A DNA stretch of 64,000 bases from Icerya purchasi (taxonomy: Eukaryota > Arthropoda > Insecta > Hemiptera > Monophlebidae): positions 401,484,557 through 401,548,556 of the forward strand of contig CM077115.1 of NCBI GenBank assembly GCA_039619475.1, read 5' to 3'. Shown piece after piece: positions 1-12,800 of this stretch. The notes beneath the pieces are model-generated. The model had not been told where the DNA came from and searched no databases. It saw only the letters and a program-made list of their open reading frames with translations. Position numbers and translations under genes: made by a program. Every line of letters starts with the position of its first letter. Position 1 is the first letter of the stretch.

Positions 1-436
1 AAGACAGGAATGCCAAAATGAAAACGAACTACTGAAGAGATTCGATTTTAATATGATGAAGTACAGAAGATAGGAATTTTTCTACTATTGGAATGATCAA
101 CGTTGAATGTAGAGAGAGAATGAAGTATACAAAGTATAGAGCTGCGCTTTCAGATGATAGAGAGGAGCACTCAAAGAAGACATGATCAGAGCCACATACG
201 ACTGTGTTATCGAAACACAGCGGACAAATAGGAAAGGACACAATGGAGAAATGATACAATGAAGCAAGAAGTCGATTGTGATCAGATCGAAGACGACAGA
301 TAGCAGACATGATGCAACGAGTAAGGTGCGGAAAATCTAAGCACCCCTTGGTTGAGCAGGCGGATTGGGATGAATAGAAAATATCGTGAACTAGGATTGG
401 AGAAGGATTATCTATAAAACGATTTCCAATTGACAT
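1..436 (-). mobile_element. R1/LOA-like LINE, C-terminal end of ORF2 (5'-truncated)
   Basis: A minus-strand frame from 436 to 29 encodes MSAICRLRSDHNRLLASLYHF, shortened here to MSAICRLRSDHNRLLASLY, followed by CPLC...CGSDHVFFEC, the Cys/His end of LINE ORF2 proteins that carry RNase H. The same order recurs at 13.3, 45.3, 56.8 and 58.7 kb, so it belongs to the main LINE family of this window. RT and RNase H are missing. Confidence 0.7.
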
Positions 437-504
437 TTTAGATACTTTTTGCGATATTTATTAATTCGTGAGAATTTGTTTCTGATTACATATATTGAGT
501 TGTG

Positions 505-550
505 TTTTTAGCTGATGATCGGTTATACCCGAAAACGTTTCTAAGTAAGC
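505..550 (+). repeat. CTGATGA...GAAAACG motif (hammerhead-like, relic)
   Basis: ctgatga at 512 is followed by a short hairpin (GGT-tat-ACC) and gaaaacg at 531, the order of a hammerhead core (CUGANGA, helix II, GAAA). Related copies lie at 4531-4573 (minus) and 4755-4796 (plus). The sequence does not show whether it folds or cleaves. Confidence 0.35.
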
Positions 551-751
551 AATCATTTTATTGTTGAATTTGTTTGTTATATGTGTATTTGTTATAACTT
601 GCTATATTCTAAAAATTACGTTTTTCAACTAGCGAAGAAATAAAGTAGAATTAGAATTTCATGTTTATGTAGGAGATGCAGCATTTTATGTATATAAAAA
701 TATATTACAACCTTATGCACTATGAAATTTAACTTATGGGAAGAGAGACGA

Positions 752-773
752 GTGTGAGTGTGTGTGTGTGTGT
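752..773. repeat. (TG)n microsatellite
   Basis: Short run of TG dinucleotides with one GA interruption, 60 bp before AOX exon a. Confidence 0.85.
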
Positions 774-836
774 TGAATAATGGTTTATTTTTTGTAGCAG
801 TTAATTTTGAAAACAATTTCATTCTTGATTTTTCAG

Positions 837-997
837 TGCTTGGTTCCCATATTTTCCTGCTACGGATGGGGTATTATAGTCATTGAAGGTATTGGAAACA
901 AAAATACTGGATATCATCAAATACAAAGAGCGTTAGCCGGATTTAATGGAACTCAATGTGGTTATTGCAGTCCTGGTATGGTGATGAATATGTTTGG
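837..997 (+). CDS. AOX: AOX exon a: [2Fe-2S] domain 2, first Cys pair
   Basis: Phase 0 start after the acceptor tttttcag; ends two bases into a codon before gtaagt. Encodes a segment with [17 protein letters not shown] and [13 protein letters not shown], whose C-x2-C supplies two ligands of the second iron-sulphur cluster. The open frame upstream to 807 is intron. Confidence 0.88.
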
Positions 998-3798
998 GTA
1001 AGTTTAAATACGATAATATTGAAAATGTAATTATTGTTTTTAACTAAATTTGTAATAAATACAAAACAAGTTGGTTATCTTTTATTTGAATTTTAAACTA
1101 ATAATTTTACTATTAAATATCAGTTTTATTTCTTTTATCTTCTTTAGAACCAAAAATATTTTGATTTTTTTTTTTTTTTTTCATAATAAGTCTTTGTAAT
1201 GCACCTTCACGAAAAATGTTAATAGACATGTGCTTTAAAATATCTAGATATTTTTCTTAGAAAATATAACTTCGCGGTAAAATGTAGTAGTAAGTTTATG
1301 CTACTTGTTTTCATTTTTCCCTGTACTTATTCCTGATTACTTTACTGGAACATGACATCATTACTGATAGTATTTATATTTTTCATAAATATGCTGATTT
1401 CTTAATGTTACGAAAATTTCTTTTGTTTCATCGATTGTTTATGCATAAATGTAGAGTTAATGTATTATAATAATCAGTACCTCCTTTTTGGACAGCTTGT
1501 CTAGCTGTTTCACTGATACCAAGTATACATTTGAAACAAAATTAATATGATCTGATTGGAATTATCAGAATAAAAGAGTAATACAACAAATTGTGCACAT
1601 TCACCCGAAAAGAAATTTGTACTAATTGAATGTTTAAAAAGGTCGCTTTAAAATATTCGGCGATACGAAAATTTTTTTGAAAAAAGAACACTGTAGTGCA
1701 AGAATAATAAAAAAGGATTGGAGACAGGAAAACACCAGCACTTCAGTAAAGGGGATGGTTGTTTTCTATAAAGCAGGTTTTAAAAACATCAGAAATATTT
1801 AATACGGTTTTTAATTATTGTTACAATTTAAATTTTGTGTTCACTACAAAAAAATAATTTTGTTTAAGAATAATCATAATACCCGTAAGTACATTATTTT
1901 TAAATCAAATGATTTTGTGTTTTAATTTTTAGTGCATTTTTATTCAATTTTTAAAAGAAATTTAAAAGCATTACTTTTTTTACCGACTTAAAAAAAACTT
2001 TTTTGTTCGCTTTTGCACGCATAATTTTAGCCCACGTAGTCTAATTTTGATTGTTCTCTTCGGTGAACACAGATTGAGTAGCCATCAAATAACATGAAAA
2101 AAATGTCTTTTCAAAGAAATTTTTAGTAATATAACAAATACGATCGACTTAAAATAATTAAAAAAACAAATTAGAACTCTAAAAATTTATATAACAGTAC
2201 ACACTAAAAATAAAAAAACAATTATTTGATAAAAGATAATACATTTCCGAGCAATACATATCGAGTATTATAATTATTCTTAAACAACATAAACTTTTTG
2301 GAGGCGGCATCGAATTCAAATTTCAACAATAATTACAAACAATTTAATGAGCATAACAATACCACCACTTGTTTTCCATAAGCTATGTATTCGAAACATT
2401 AGGAGTATTTGGTTTGGTTTTTAATTATTGTTGCAATTTGAATTTGATGTCGACTTCAAAATGTTAATGTTGTTTAAAGATAATTGTACTCGTAATATCC
2501 TTCTCTGCAATACTCTTAAATATATTACCTTATGTCAAATAATTTAGTGCATTTTTATTAAAGTTTGAGAGTAAACCTTAAAATCAATGTTTTTTTTAAA
2601 CTAATTTTTTTGCAATTTGTATAGATATTTTTGAATAGTAAATAATCGTCATCCAAAGATGGCCAATTTCAAATCAAATTTTATTGCTGTAACAAAATTA
2701 ATATAAAAATTCAAGAAAAAATATAAATTCCACAAATGCGCATAGCCGCGCAAGTAGTGGGATTATTATTATAAAAAGAAAACTGATAATACATTGATAG
2801 ATTTTACAATATCGGTGTACATAAATTTTCTGAAAATGTATTAACCTATCAGTATGTTGTAAAGTAGTGATACAGTACATTTAATTAAAACACACGAGTC
2901 AAACTTTGTCCATAGAGAAAGAAACAAAGGAATAAAAACTAAAAAGTTAAAAATAATAATAATAATAATAAGAACATTTCATTGATGTTTGTGAATAATA
3001 ATTTAATAAACAAATATGTATATTTGGGATAAATTGATGCGAATGAAGCTAATGATACGTGTTACTATCGATATATGCACCGCAGTTAGTTATTTATTCA
3101 GTTTATTTTCTTAAAAATAGGCTAACGGCATTGAAAGGAAAGGTTACGATGGAGGAAGTTGAAAATGCATTTGGGGGTAATATTTGTCGTTGTACAGGAT
3201 ATCGGCCAATACTAGATGCTTTCAAATCGTTAGCAGTTGATGCATCACCAGATTTAAAAAAAAAAATTGTCGATATTGAAGTAATATTTTAGAAGCGTAT
3301 TTATACATTTTTAGGTTAATCTAATGAATTTGTAAATGTTTACTGCCATATAAGGCGGTTGTTTAAAAAACGTTTAAAGCCGATTAAAAAATATATACGT
3401 GTGTGTATATTATACGTATATATGTATATACATGTATGTATGTATTTATGTATGTATGTATGTATGTATGTATGTATGTATGTATGTATGTATGTATGTA
3501 TGTATGTATATATGTTTATAAAACAGTCATTTTAATAACGCTTAAAACTTGAAGATTTGAATAGTTTGTAAATTGAATTTTTATTAAATTCATATTCTGC
3601 AATTTTACAATTATTAAATAATGAGAGAGAGACATTGAGTTTTACGGTGATTTTTTGAAAATTGTACCCTTTTTAAATGAATGATTTAAATTTATATTCC
3701 TATAGCAGTTGTTTATTTTTAATTATTGGTGAAACTTATTCAGTGCGTAAGTAGTAAGCGGGTTGTATTGTTTATTTTATTATTATTTTTTTAGCAAG

Positions 3799-3842
<44 letters not shown>

Positions 3843-6800
3843 TATATATTAAATAGAACATGAACAATATTTGATAGTTATTGACATAGAGATGTGTATA
3901 AGTTATATTAAGCTGCTATTAGAGAAATGGTATAGTAAAATTCCGTAAATTTACTTTTTGGTAACTAAACAGTTAAACGGGCAAAAACGGTAACCCTAGA
4001 AGTGTTTTTGTAAAATGTCAGGCCGTGATTGATTGTTGTTGCATATAGAACACTTTTTATACACTTGCTTTTTTTATAAACCTAATCGACAACATTATAA
4101 CAAAATTTACTTTCATTCATTTATTTTCTTTTTTAAATAAAAAAATGTATATATTTTTGTTTATATTCGAATAATGATTTAGTTAATTGTTTAACCTGAT
4201 ATTAGCATCGCTTTGTGTAATGCGGCGTAACTTTAGTTCACTTGAAAATGAGTTTACGAATACAAGTTGTTCGATATTCCATAATTTTAAGTTATAATAT
4301 TGTATTCGGCACGAGGCGTTGAGGATAAAATAGGTAAACTGAAGATTAAAAAAATTAAATTATTCCAAATATTTTATTTTATGAATTAGTGAACAAATTT
4401 ATAAATTATATATATATATATATATAAAACTGTATAATTTAATATTTAATTAATATTTTATTCATTGATAAAAATAATGAATAATTATGAACAAAGGTAA
4501 CAAACGTCTTAAGAATAAATATTAAATAAAATAAGCTATAAACGTTTTTGGGAATACCCCATCTTCAGCTGGAAAAGAAAAAAGCAAAAACATATTAATA
4601 ATAAAAAGTAAAATATGTCTTGTTTCAATTTCAGTCACCTAATTCGCCTATTTGCTGCTGCTGAGAAGGAAAGAAATATTAATACTGATATTATTTAATT
4701 TTCTTACCTTCATTTTTATTATGCGTTTTTTTTTTTTTTTTTTGATTTTTTTTTCTATCTGAAGATGGTACATTGCCAAAAACGTTTTTAGAATATCCAT
4801 TTATATTCAGATTTAAATGCTTATTTATATTTATAATCTTTTTGTGTTTATTAACCAATTAAGATGTATAGGTACACTATGTTTTATTCATTTACTAGAC
4901 TATGTTAAACAAAATAATAGGAATCTTTTTCTTCTTTTTTTTTTTTTTTTTAAACTTTAGGTTATGAGTTATTGACTGAGAAATTGTAACGTATCATTTA
5001 TATTTCGTTAGTTGAGTTTTATTTTTTTCAGTTTATTTTTAGTATTGGCTAAACTACGTTTATCTATAACATTACCGTTTTATTAAAAAAAAAAGATAAC
5101 GCATATCGGTAAATTTAACACATAATTTATCCGTTTTTCACCAAAACAGCGTTGGAAAATTACTAGCCTATTAAGTAAAAGATAAAATTGTAGTGTCTGC
5201 GACATGCGTTGCACATTTCTGATAAATCATTCGAGTGTTTAAGTCCTATAATATTTCTCAGCCGTTATACTGTGATCGTTGATATTATTTAAACATGTAT
5301 TATAGGATCGGTAGTTTAACCTAATAAATCAACAAAAATAACCAAAAAACAAACCATAATACATAAATTCAAGCATGTTCATTTAGCAATAGAGTTTAAA
5401 AAAATAAAGCAATTAATACGTGCTAAATGTCACGAAAAAATAATATGATGAGGAAGATTAATCCACTTAATATCTATTTCCGTGGTATGTTCATATTTCT
5501 AGTAATCAAGGAGTAAATCGCAAATTGCAGTAGATTTACAGAGACTACGTGGAAAAAGAGGAATTACCAAAAAACAAATTCACGATAACTTCAAATATTA
5601 ATGGCAATAATAAAAAGACGGAAGACAAATTTTTTCGAACACTTTATGAGAGGTGAAAAATACGAACTATTACTGAGGCAATAATAATGGATATGATAGA
5701 AGGAAGAAGAAGGAAGAAGAAAGAGCTTTTAGCGAGATAATATCAAAAAATAGACCGGAATTAAGAGAGCAGAAGATTTATTGAGAACAGCAAAAGATCG
5801 AAACTTATTACACGAGATAGTCCGATCCGTGCAAGGTGATTAAGCAATACCCAAATCGAGTAGTACGAAACGAAGAAGAAGAAGCGATAGTGAAATTCTC
5901 ACTGTTCGTAATTATGAGATTTGTATAGAGAAAAAGGAGGTTTTATAGAGTAAAATATATAAAGCACATTTCAACGAGGGTAGCCTATCAAAACTAGGTT
6001 CTTTTCTTTATCTTTTAATTTTCATTTTTTTTATCATTAATATTTATAATGTAATGATAGTATTTGAAAACTGTTTGTCATGTTTTGTCGCGAGCACTAA
6101 AAATAACTCTTGAAACGAGAGAAATAACAATTTTTAATTTCATTAAAAAAGAAGAACATAAATAAATAAAAATTTTGTGCATAACTTTTATTGTATTTGA
6201 AATTACACAAATTAGTAAGAAAACCAATTATGTATTAGATTAAGCAGCAGTGAATAGAAATATAGGAATATCGATGTTAACATAATTTAATATTTTCCCC
6301 GGTGACTCGAATTAGTGGTAACTTATGCGGACGTATAAACGTACGCAATGTACTTTTTGTTCTAATCTTCGAATTAGTTTATCAGATAACGTTGGTTTTT
6401 CATGTAATTTTTAAATTAGCGGATTTTGGTGAAATTCGATTATTGCTTTGATTGTAATAAGTACAGATCACAATAAATCTGTTGTTGATTTTAACATAAA
6501 AAAAGACCATAACATTTAATGATTTATTTTAAATGAAAATGTTTGATAGGTGGTATTGCCGGATAATAATACAGAAATTGCCTCAAATGGTTTTGCAAAA
6601 TGATGTATATGGATAAAAAAAAAAAAAAGAAAAAAAAGTTCCCCTGTAAATTTGAACGTTAAACTGAGTATTTACGATACACTTTGAAAAAATGTGTTTT
6701 TCGGCTTATGTTGCGATTAATGTTTATTAACAACCTTTTTTTTGAGAATTATCGACAAAAAATATCAAAAAATATTTTTTTACAAATTTTGAACCATCTC

Positions 6801-9800
6801 TTTTTTCATAAAAAAGAAAAAGATTTTTGCAGCCATTTTGAATATGTTTTTTTTTTTTTTAAATGTCAATCACCAATTTTTTATGGTATACTTTTTTTTT
6901 GCACCTTTGTATGTGATGAAATTTTCAATTTCATCTGCTGATGCTGCTTAGTAAAAAAAAAAAATCGATTTTATCAAATAATTATTGAATTTATTTTTAC
7001 TAAATATTTATGAAATACGTTTATGTTTTGTTTTTTTTTTAATTTATGTGTTTTTAAAAGAGGAGCATTGCTAAAAAAATTAAAAAAGAAATCTACTTAA
7101 AATATAAAGCGGCTGTTACTTATGGTTTCGCGTACTAGTTTAGTTATGTAATTAAATTATTTGTATAATTTATTTATGCTGTTTGAATTATTAATTCTCT
7201 AATTGTAGGGAATATTTGAACAAATATTTAGCTTCTTAGTGTATTGTCTTTATTTCTGATTACAAATTGTAATGTAATTTTGATCTGGCTTTAAAATATC
7301 ATTTTAAATTTAATTTTTATTTATAAATAATCAATTTTATGTGTTTTCCTTCACATATTATTCAGGCTTAGGGCAGAAAACTAACTAAACAGTTGGCATG
7401 TTTACGAATATAAAATACGGTTAATTTTGTTTGTTGAATGTTTAATTGTTTATTCGTATTTTCATCTCATTTCCATCCTTTATATACATATATATATAAC
7501 TCGGCCATTTTGGTGTTGCAAGGGGCTGTGCCCCTTGACCCCTCTGGCTTACATTTCTGTCTCTTTCTCCTCTATACTTTGTATAAAATGATCACAATTT
7601 ACAATGTAATTCTTAGGCCGGCCCCCATTAAATTTTATAACGAAAAAATGTTCCAGTTTTATATAATAAGAAAAAAATTAATTTTATTAAACTACCGAAA
7701 CAACTAATACTTTTTTTGCGTTTCCATGGTATTATTAAATTGGCAATATAGTCCCCTATGGTGGGACTTCTTATTCATCAACTTGCACACAGTAATACGA
7801 AGTGTATTCATTATGATTTCAAAAACGAAAACTGCCATCGAACGCAAACGTGAATTGTGGACATAGAATCAGTAAAATCGGTCTATATGAATATGAGTTA
7901 TGCGCGAACAAACATAAAAAAAAACAAAAAACATACGTGAATCTTATAACCTCCTTCTTTTTGGAAGTCGATAAAAATTAAAATATAACAAACGTTACAT
8001 AAAATAAGGACATTTTTGGAACATTTTTTTTAATGGGGCCGGCCTAAGAATTACGTTGTAATTTCTTTATATATACAGGGTGTTTTGAAACTAATTCAGG
8101 GAATTTGTTTTACGCTACCTCGTCAAAATGAACAAAAAAGTCTTGACGGAAAAATCATTTGAGGCTACAGTTAGTTACAATTAATTTAAATGAAAAAATA
8201 TTTTTTTTATAAATGAATATTTTGTAAAATAAAAAGAAAATAAATATTGAAAAGAAGTAAAATATGTATTAAATGTAGTCGTAAACGTATAGTCAACAAT
8301 GGTTTGTCAATGGCTTAGAGCATGTGCTCAATATGTTGACCATTTTGTTGTACCGCCAACTCAGCTCTTCATGTGACGTTGTTTACAGCCCGTTGCAGAA
8401 ATTCTGGTGTCGTCGGATGACCTCAAACGCTGCGACGATCCACTGTATGCAGTCGACTGGTGTGTTGGTTATTTTTGTTTCAAAACATATTGAATCATAA
8501 AAAAAAAGTATTTATTTTTTTATTACCGTGAATTATTTAAATTAATTATAACTAATTAATTGTTCGCCCAAATGATTTTTCCCTCAGGGCTTTTTTGTTA
8601 ATTTTGACGAGCTTTATAGTGTAAAACAAATTTCCTGAGTTAGTTTCAGAACACCCTGTATATATAATTGTAAGATGAGAAATGTCTGTGCACATAGAAC
8701 TTTTGAATCGTAGCACAATTAAAGAATTTTTATTTAGTAACTACTATTTAAAATTGTAGAGCATATGGTACAAATAATAGAAAGACCGCTATCGGACCAG
8801 GCAAAATATTTATATCGGTTCAATAAAAGAAATAATATTAATATATAAAGATATGGAATGAAACTGACCAAAAGAGCAAAAGTCGGTCCAAAAAAAAAAA
8901 AAAATTGTAGAACAACATCTAAATCAAAAAAAATATTCTCATAATAACGTATTAGCAAAAAAACATTACAAACTTTTAAACCAAAAAAGTACCGTGACAC
9001 TTTATCTGTATCGATTAAATAATTGCTAATTAGTTTTTATCTTTGGTACAAATGAAAGAAATTAATTAAATGAGGAAAAATAAACTTAGTTATTTGTTTC
9101 GTAATAACTACTATTAATTCAATAGTTTATGCACTTAAAGCAATCGGGATAGAAAACTCATACATTGACATTTTAGCCTGTATATACAATTCTGCCTAGT
9201 TAGACTGACATTTACATAAGACAAGAAGTTACTTATTTACAGTAACACTAAAGTATACAACAATGTCACTAAACTGCGATACTTCACGTCACGTATGTTT
9301 CGCAGACAATAAAGTGATTATAGCACAAAACAAAGAGAAGCTGCAGTAAATGATTTGAGAACTGGAGATGACTACAAAAATCACACGGTTAAAAATAAAA
9401 CCCACAAAAATATAGTAACTATTGAAATACGATTAAAATCGGGATATTAACTAGACGTTAAATACATTAAAATTGCATGGAGGCGATGCAGCGTTAAGAA
9501 AAACATAAAACGGCTATGAAACTAGGTTTATTCTATGCATCCATGCTTGAGTGAGCATAATTATTTAAAGAATAAATAAGCGTCGTTATACTTCATTTCA
9601 TGTTGTATAAATAAGTATATAAATAGTTTTTAGTTTAATATTGTTTAAATGGCACTAGTTCAGTATAAATAGAAAACTATTTTTAAAAAAATTTTCAGTA
9701 GATTAAAAATCAAATTTTTCCTTCTACAGGATCTTACTAATGATTTAATTTGTCGTTCTACTGGTAAAGTATGTATAAATTCGTGTTCAAGTGGACCCGA

Positions 9801-12800
9801 CGAAATGTGCGAAAGTAAACGTTACATACCGAAATTGGAAGAACTTGAAAATATTATGCAATTTGAACTTTCGGATGGATCTAAGTGGTATCGAGCGCAA
9901 ACAATCAATCAGATTTTTGACATATTCAATTTAATTGAAGATAATAAATCTTATATGTTGGTAGCAGGTCATACGTCTCACGGTTAGTACAGCGTTTTGA
10001 AATTTAAATTATTGAACAGTTTCACGTAACTGTTTATTTTCCGAGCATAAAGTAAAATGTACTTAAATTATAATTATCAGGAGTTTATAGAGTCGGCTAT
10101 AATGATTATTATATTTGTATAAACAATATTGCCGAATTACAAATACGCGAAGTAAAAGAAGATGTCGTCGTATTGGGAGCCAACATATCACTTTCAGAAG
10201 CTATCGAATTTTTGAAAACGGTCGCTAGTCAGTATCCGACTAAATTCGCTTATTTAAAGGATATTGCCGAACACATGGAACTAATTGCGAATGTTCCCGT
10301 GAGAAATGTAAGTTTTAAATATCCTATAATAATAAGTTCCAAGTTTCGTTAGGTTTTCGTTAGGTAAGAATAACGAAAAAGACGGATTTTTTAATAATTT
10401 TGCAGCAATTACACGGTAGGCAGAGAGGTTTTAAAGATTTACATACCTTCGGTAGTATTGAAAAAATCAATTTTTTGGAACCGGCACGTTTTATTAGTAC
10501 TGTTATTCTTTAAGAACACTTTATTCATAAAATTTTACTGTGATATTTAAACAATCGGAGAAGGTTATAAAAAGACAATGACCCAGTGGTTCGCAGCGCA
10601 TAAAAGAGTTGCATGGTACTGTTTTAGTCAGTTGATTACCGTAGTCCGAAATACGTTTCAGTTAATTATTTGTTTTCGTAACCAGATGAATAAGTTAATT
10701 CGCTGATATTATAAGCGCTATCCAAAAGATACCGTAGGGATCTAATCACTGACTTTGAATATAATGTTGGTAACGAATTTCGTATTGTATAAAATAAAAA
10801 AAATCCAAGCCAACACTAATTGAAAGGAATTATAAATGGAAGACCGACATAAGGGACGGTGGATAAGGCAATAGCGTAATTACGAACAGATGTTTTTTTC
10901 TTGGTAAAAATTACGTTCGAAATAATAATGGGGAATACTTTTGGAAAGAACGTCAATTCCTAAAATCGTAAAATCGAAAATTTTGTCTCAGGTATATTCT
11001 ACAAGATAAATTGGTAAATTTGAGTAATTTTATGAAGCAACGATTTATTACTTATTTCGTAGTTGCATGGTTTTTGGGTACGGAACGATTAGGAATTTCG
11101 TATTTTCGATTCTCCTTATTGGAAAATGTTTGTTCGCAAAAGTTCACGAGAGTTAGATTGATCAAGACAATTTTTACGAACAAAGATGAAAAATTGTTAC
11201 ACGGTAGAAAGAAAATAATATTAGTGCTTTTGTGAAATATTTCACAGAAGGGCTAACGGTCTGTTGTGAACAAAATTCCTGATTTCCTATGATGTTTTCG
11301 TGAGTTAATGCGCAAAACAGTGCGGTGCTAATGTTTAAGGTACTTGACGACTTAGTTCTAAAACAATGATCGTTCTAGCAACTACAATTAGTATAAATGT
11401 TTTCAAGAAGTGGAGGGCTTTGTGAAATCAAACGTAAACATTACAGCGGTGATGGGGGAGGGGAGTTAGGTGTGTGTAAAATTATATTTGATGGTAAGTC
11501 GCATGAAGAAAATTTTGAAATAAATAAAAGGAGAGTGCTGGACATGTTCAAAAACAAATGGGGTCACGATCAGTTTATGTAAAAAGCACAAAGTCATTAG
11601 GCGAAGCAGTAAATTGGGAAAATGGTTGAAAGTTAACCGTTTATTATAGATTAGCTATTCGGAGAAATTACGATTCTGTCGTAATGTAGACAAGTTCGAA
11701 TTTTGACCAGTAATGTACCTTTTGCTTTTAAACAACTTCAGTTAGTTGAAAAACAAACTTGAAATTTTTTAAACTAAAGCGTGATTTGTAGAATAATAAA
11801 GATCATTTTCTTTTCGTTTTACAATGTAAACTATTAGTATTATTAACTATGCAAATTTCAATTACTCTGTTCAGGTTGGTACTTTAGCTGGAAATTTATC
11901 TATGAAACATGAACATAACGATTTTCCATCAGACTTATTTTTGATTCTGGAATGTGCTTCAGCTCAGTTAACCATAGGTTGGTATTACATAAAACTTAGT
12001 AGTTACTTAAAATTACTATTCCCAGTCGTATTGTTCCGTGACTACCTATTTGTACATTTTATCTGCACAGAATAGGTAGCACTCATGGCAATTGTTACAC
12101 GCAACGCGAGTGTACACACGCAAGACTACATTCGGAATTGATTGTAGCCGCTCTTTATTGTCGTACTATAAGTGCAGTTCGCCTGCTATTTACTAACTAG
12201 CGCGCATATGATAGTTTACGTGGTGGTTTACCATTGCTTTTTACGTGAAATAGCGAGTATTTTTATTTAATTTTTCGTAATAATTTCTGTATTACTTCAA
12301 TTATAAACAATAATGGTGCAAGTAATTTTTAAGAGGTATTCGTAATGTTTCTTCTTGTTTTTCTTTTTCTATCGTCAATGGCCCTTAGTGGTCTCATAAT
12401 TGATTACTAGTAATAGAATTACAAACCGGGGGTGCGATTTATTACGTTGATTATTCTTTCATTATAAATAAATTAAAAATATTGGATTGAAGGGTGATAT
12501 TTTGTACGGTTTGCCGAGCTTTTGTGATCGATGTTTAAATTTACTAAATACTATACGCTTAACTGTTGAAATTAATGTACGATTATACTAGATCAAATAA
12601 GTTAAGAGATCTTCGAACTTGAAAAAGTTATTGTCAATGAAAGCTAGAGCTGAAAATAAGAAGGCGAATGAATTAGTATAAAATATTCTGATAAAAATGG
12701 CTTTGAAATTATTCATTGGAAGAGGTTCTTTATAGAATTTTCAAGACTGTATGATGGAAGGGCTCATAAAGGAAATATTTATAATATAGACTAGGGGAAA

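Larger units (their letters stand above)
437..836. other. AOX intron, no gene; hammerhead-like motif and TG repeat
   Basis: AT-rich intron between the LINE end and AOX exon a. Holds the motif at 505-550 and a (TG)n run at 752-773. Small open frames here show no recognisable protein features. Confidence 0.6.

Noticed and set aside
11011..11582. Small frames in the AOX intron after exon d as possible host genes
   Set aside because: No motif, no neighbouring exon, and length expected by chance.
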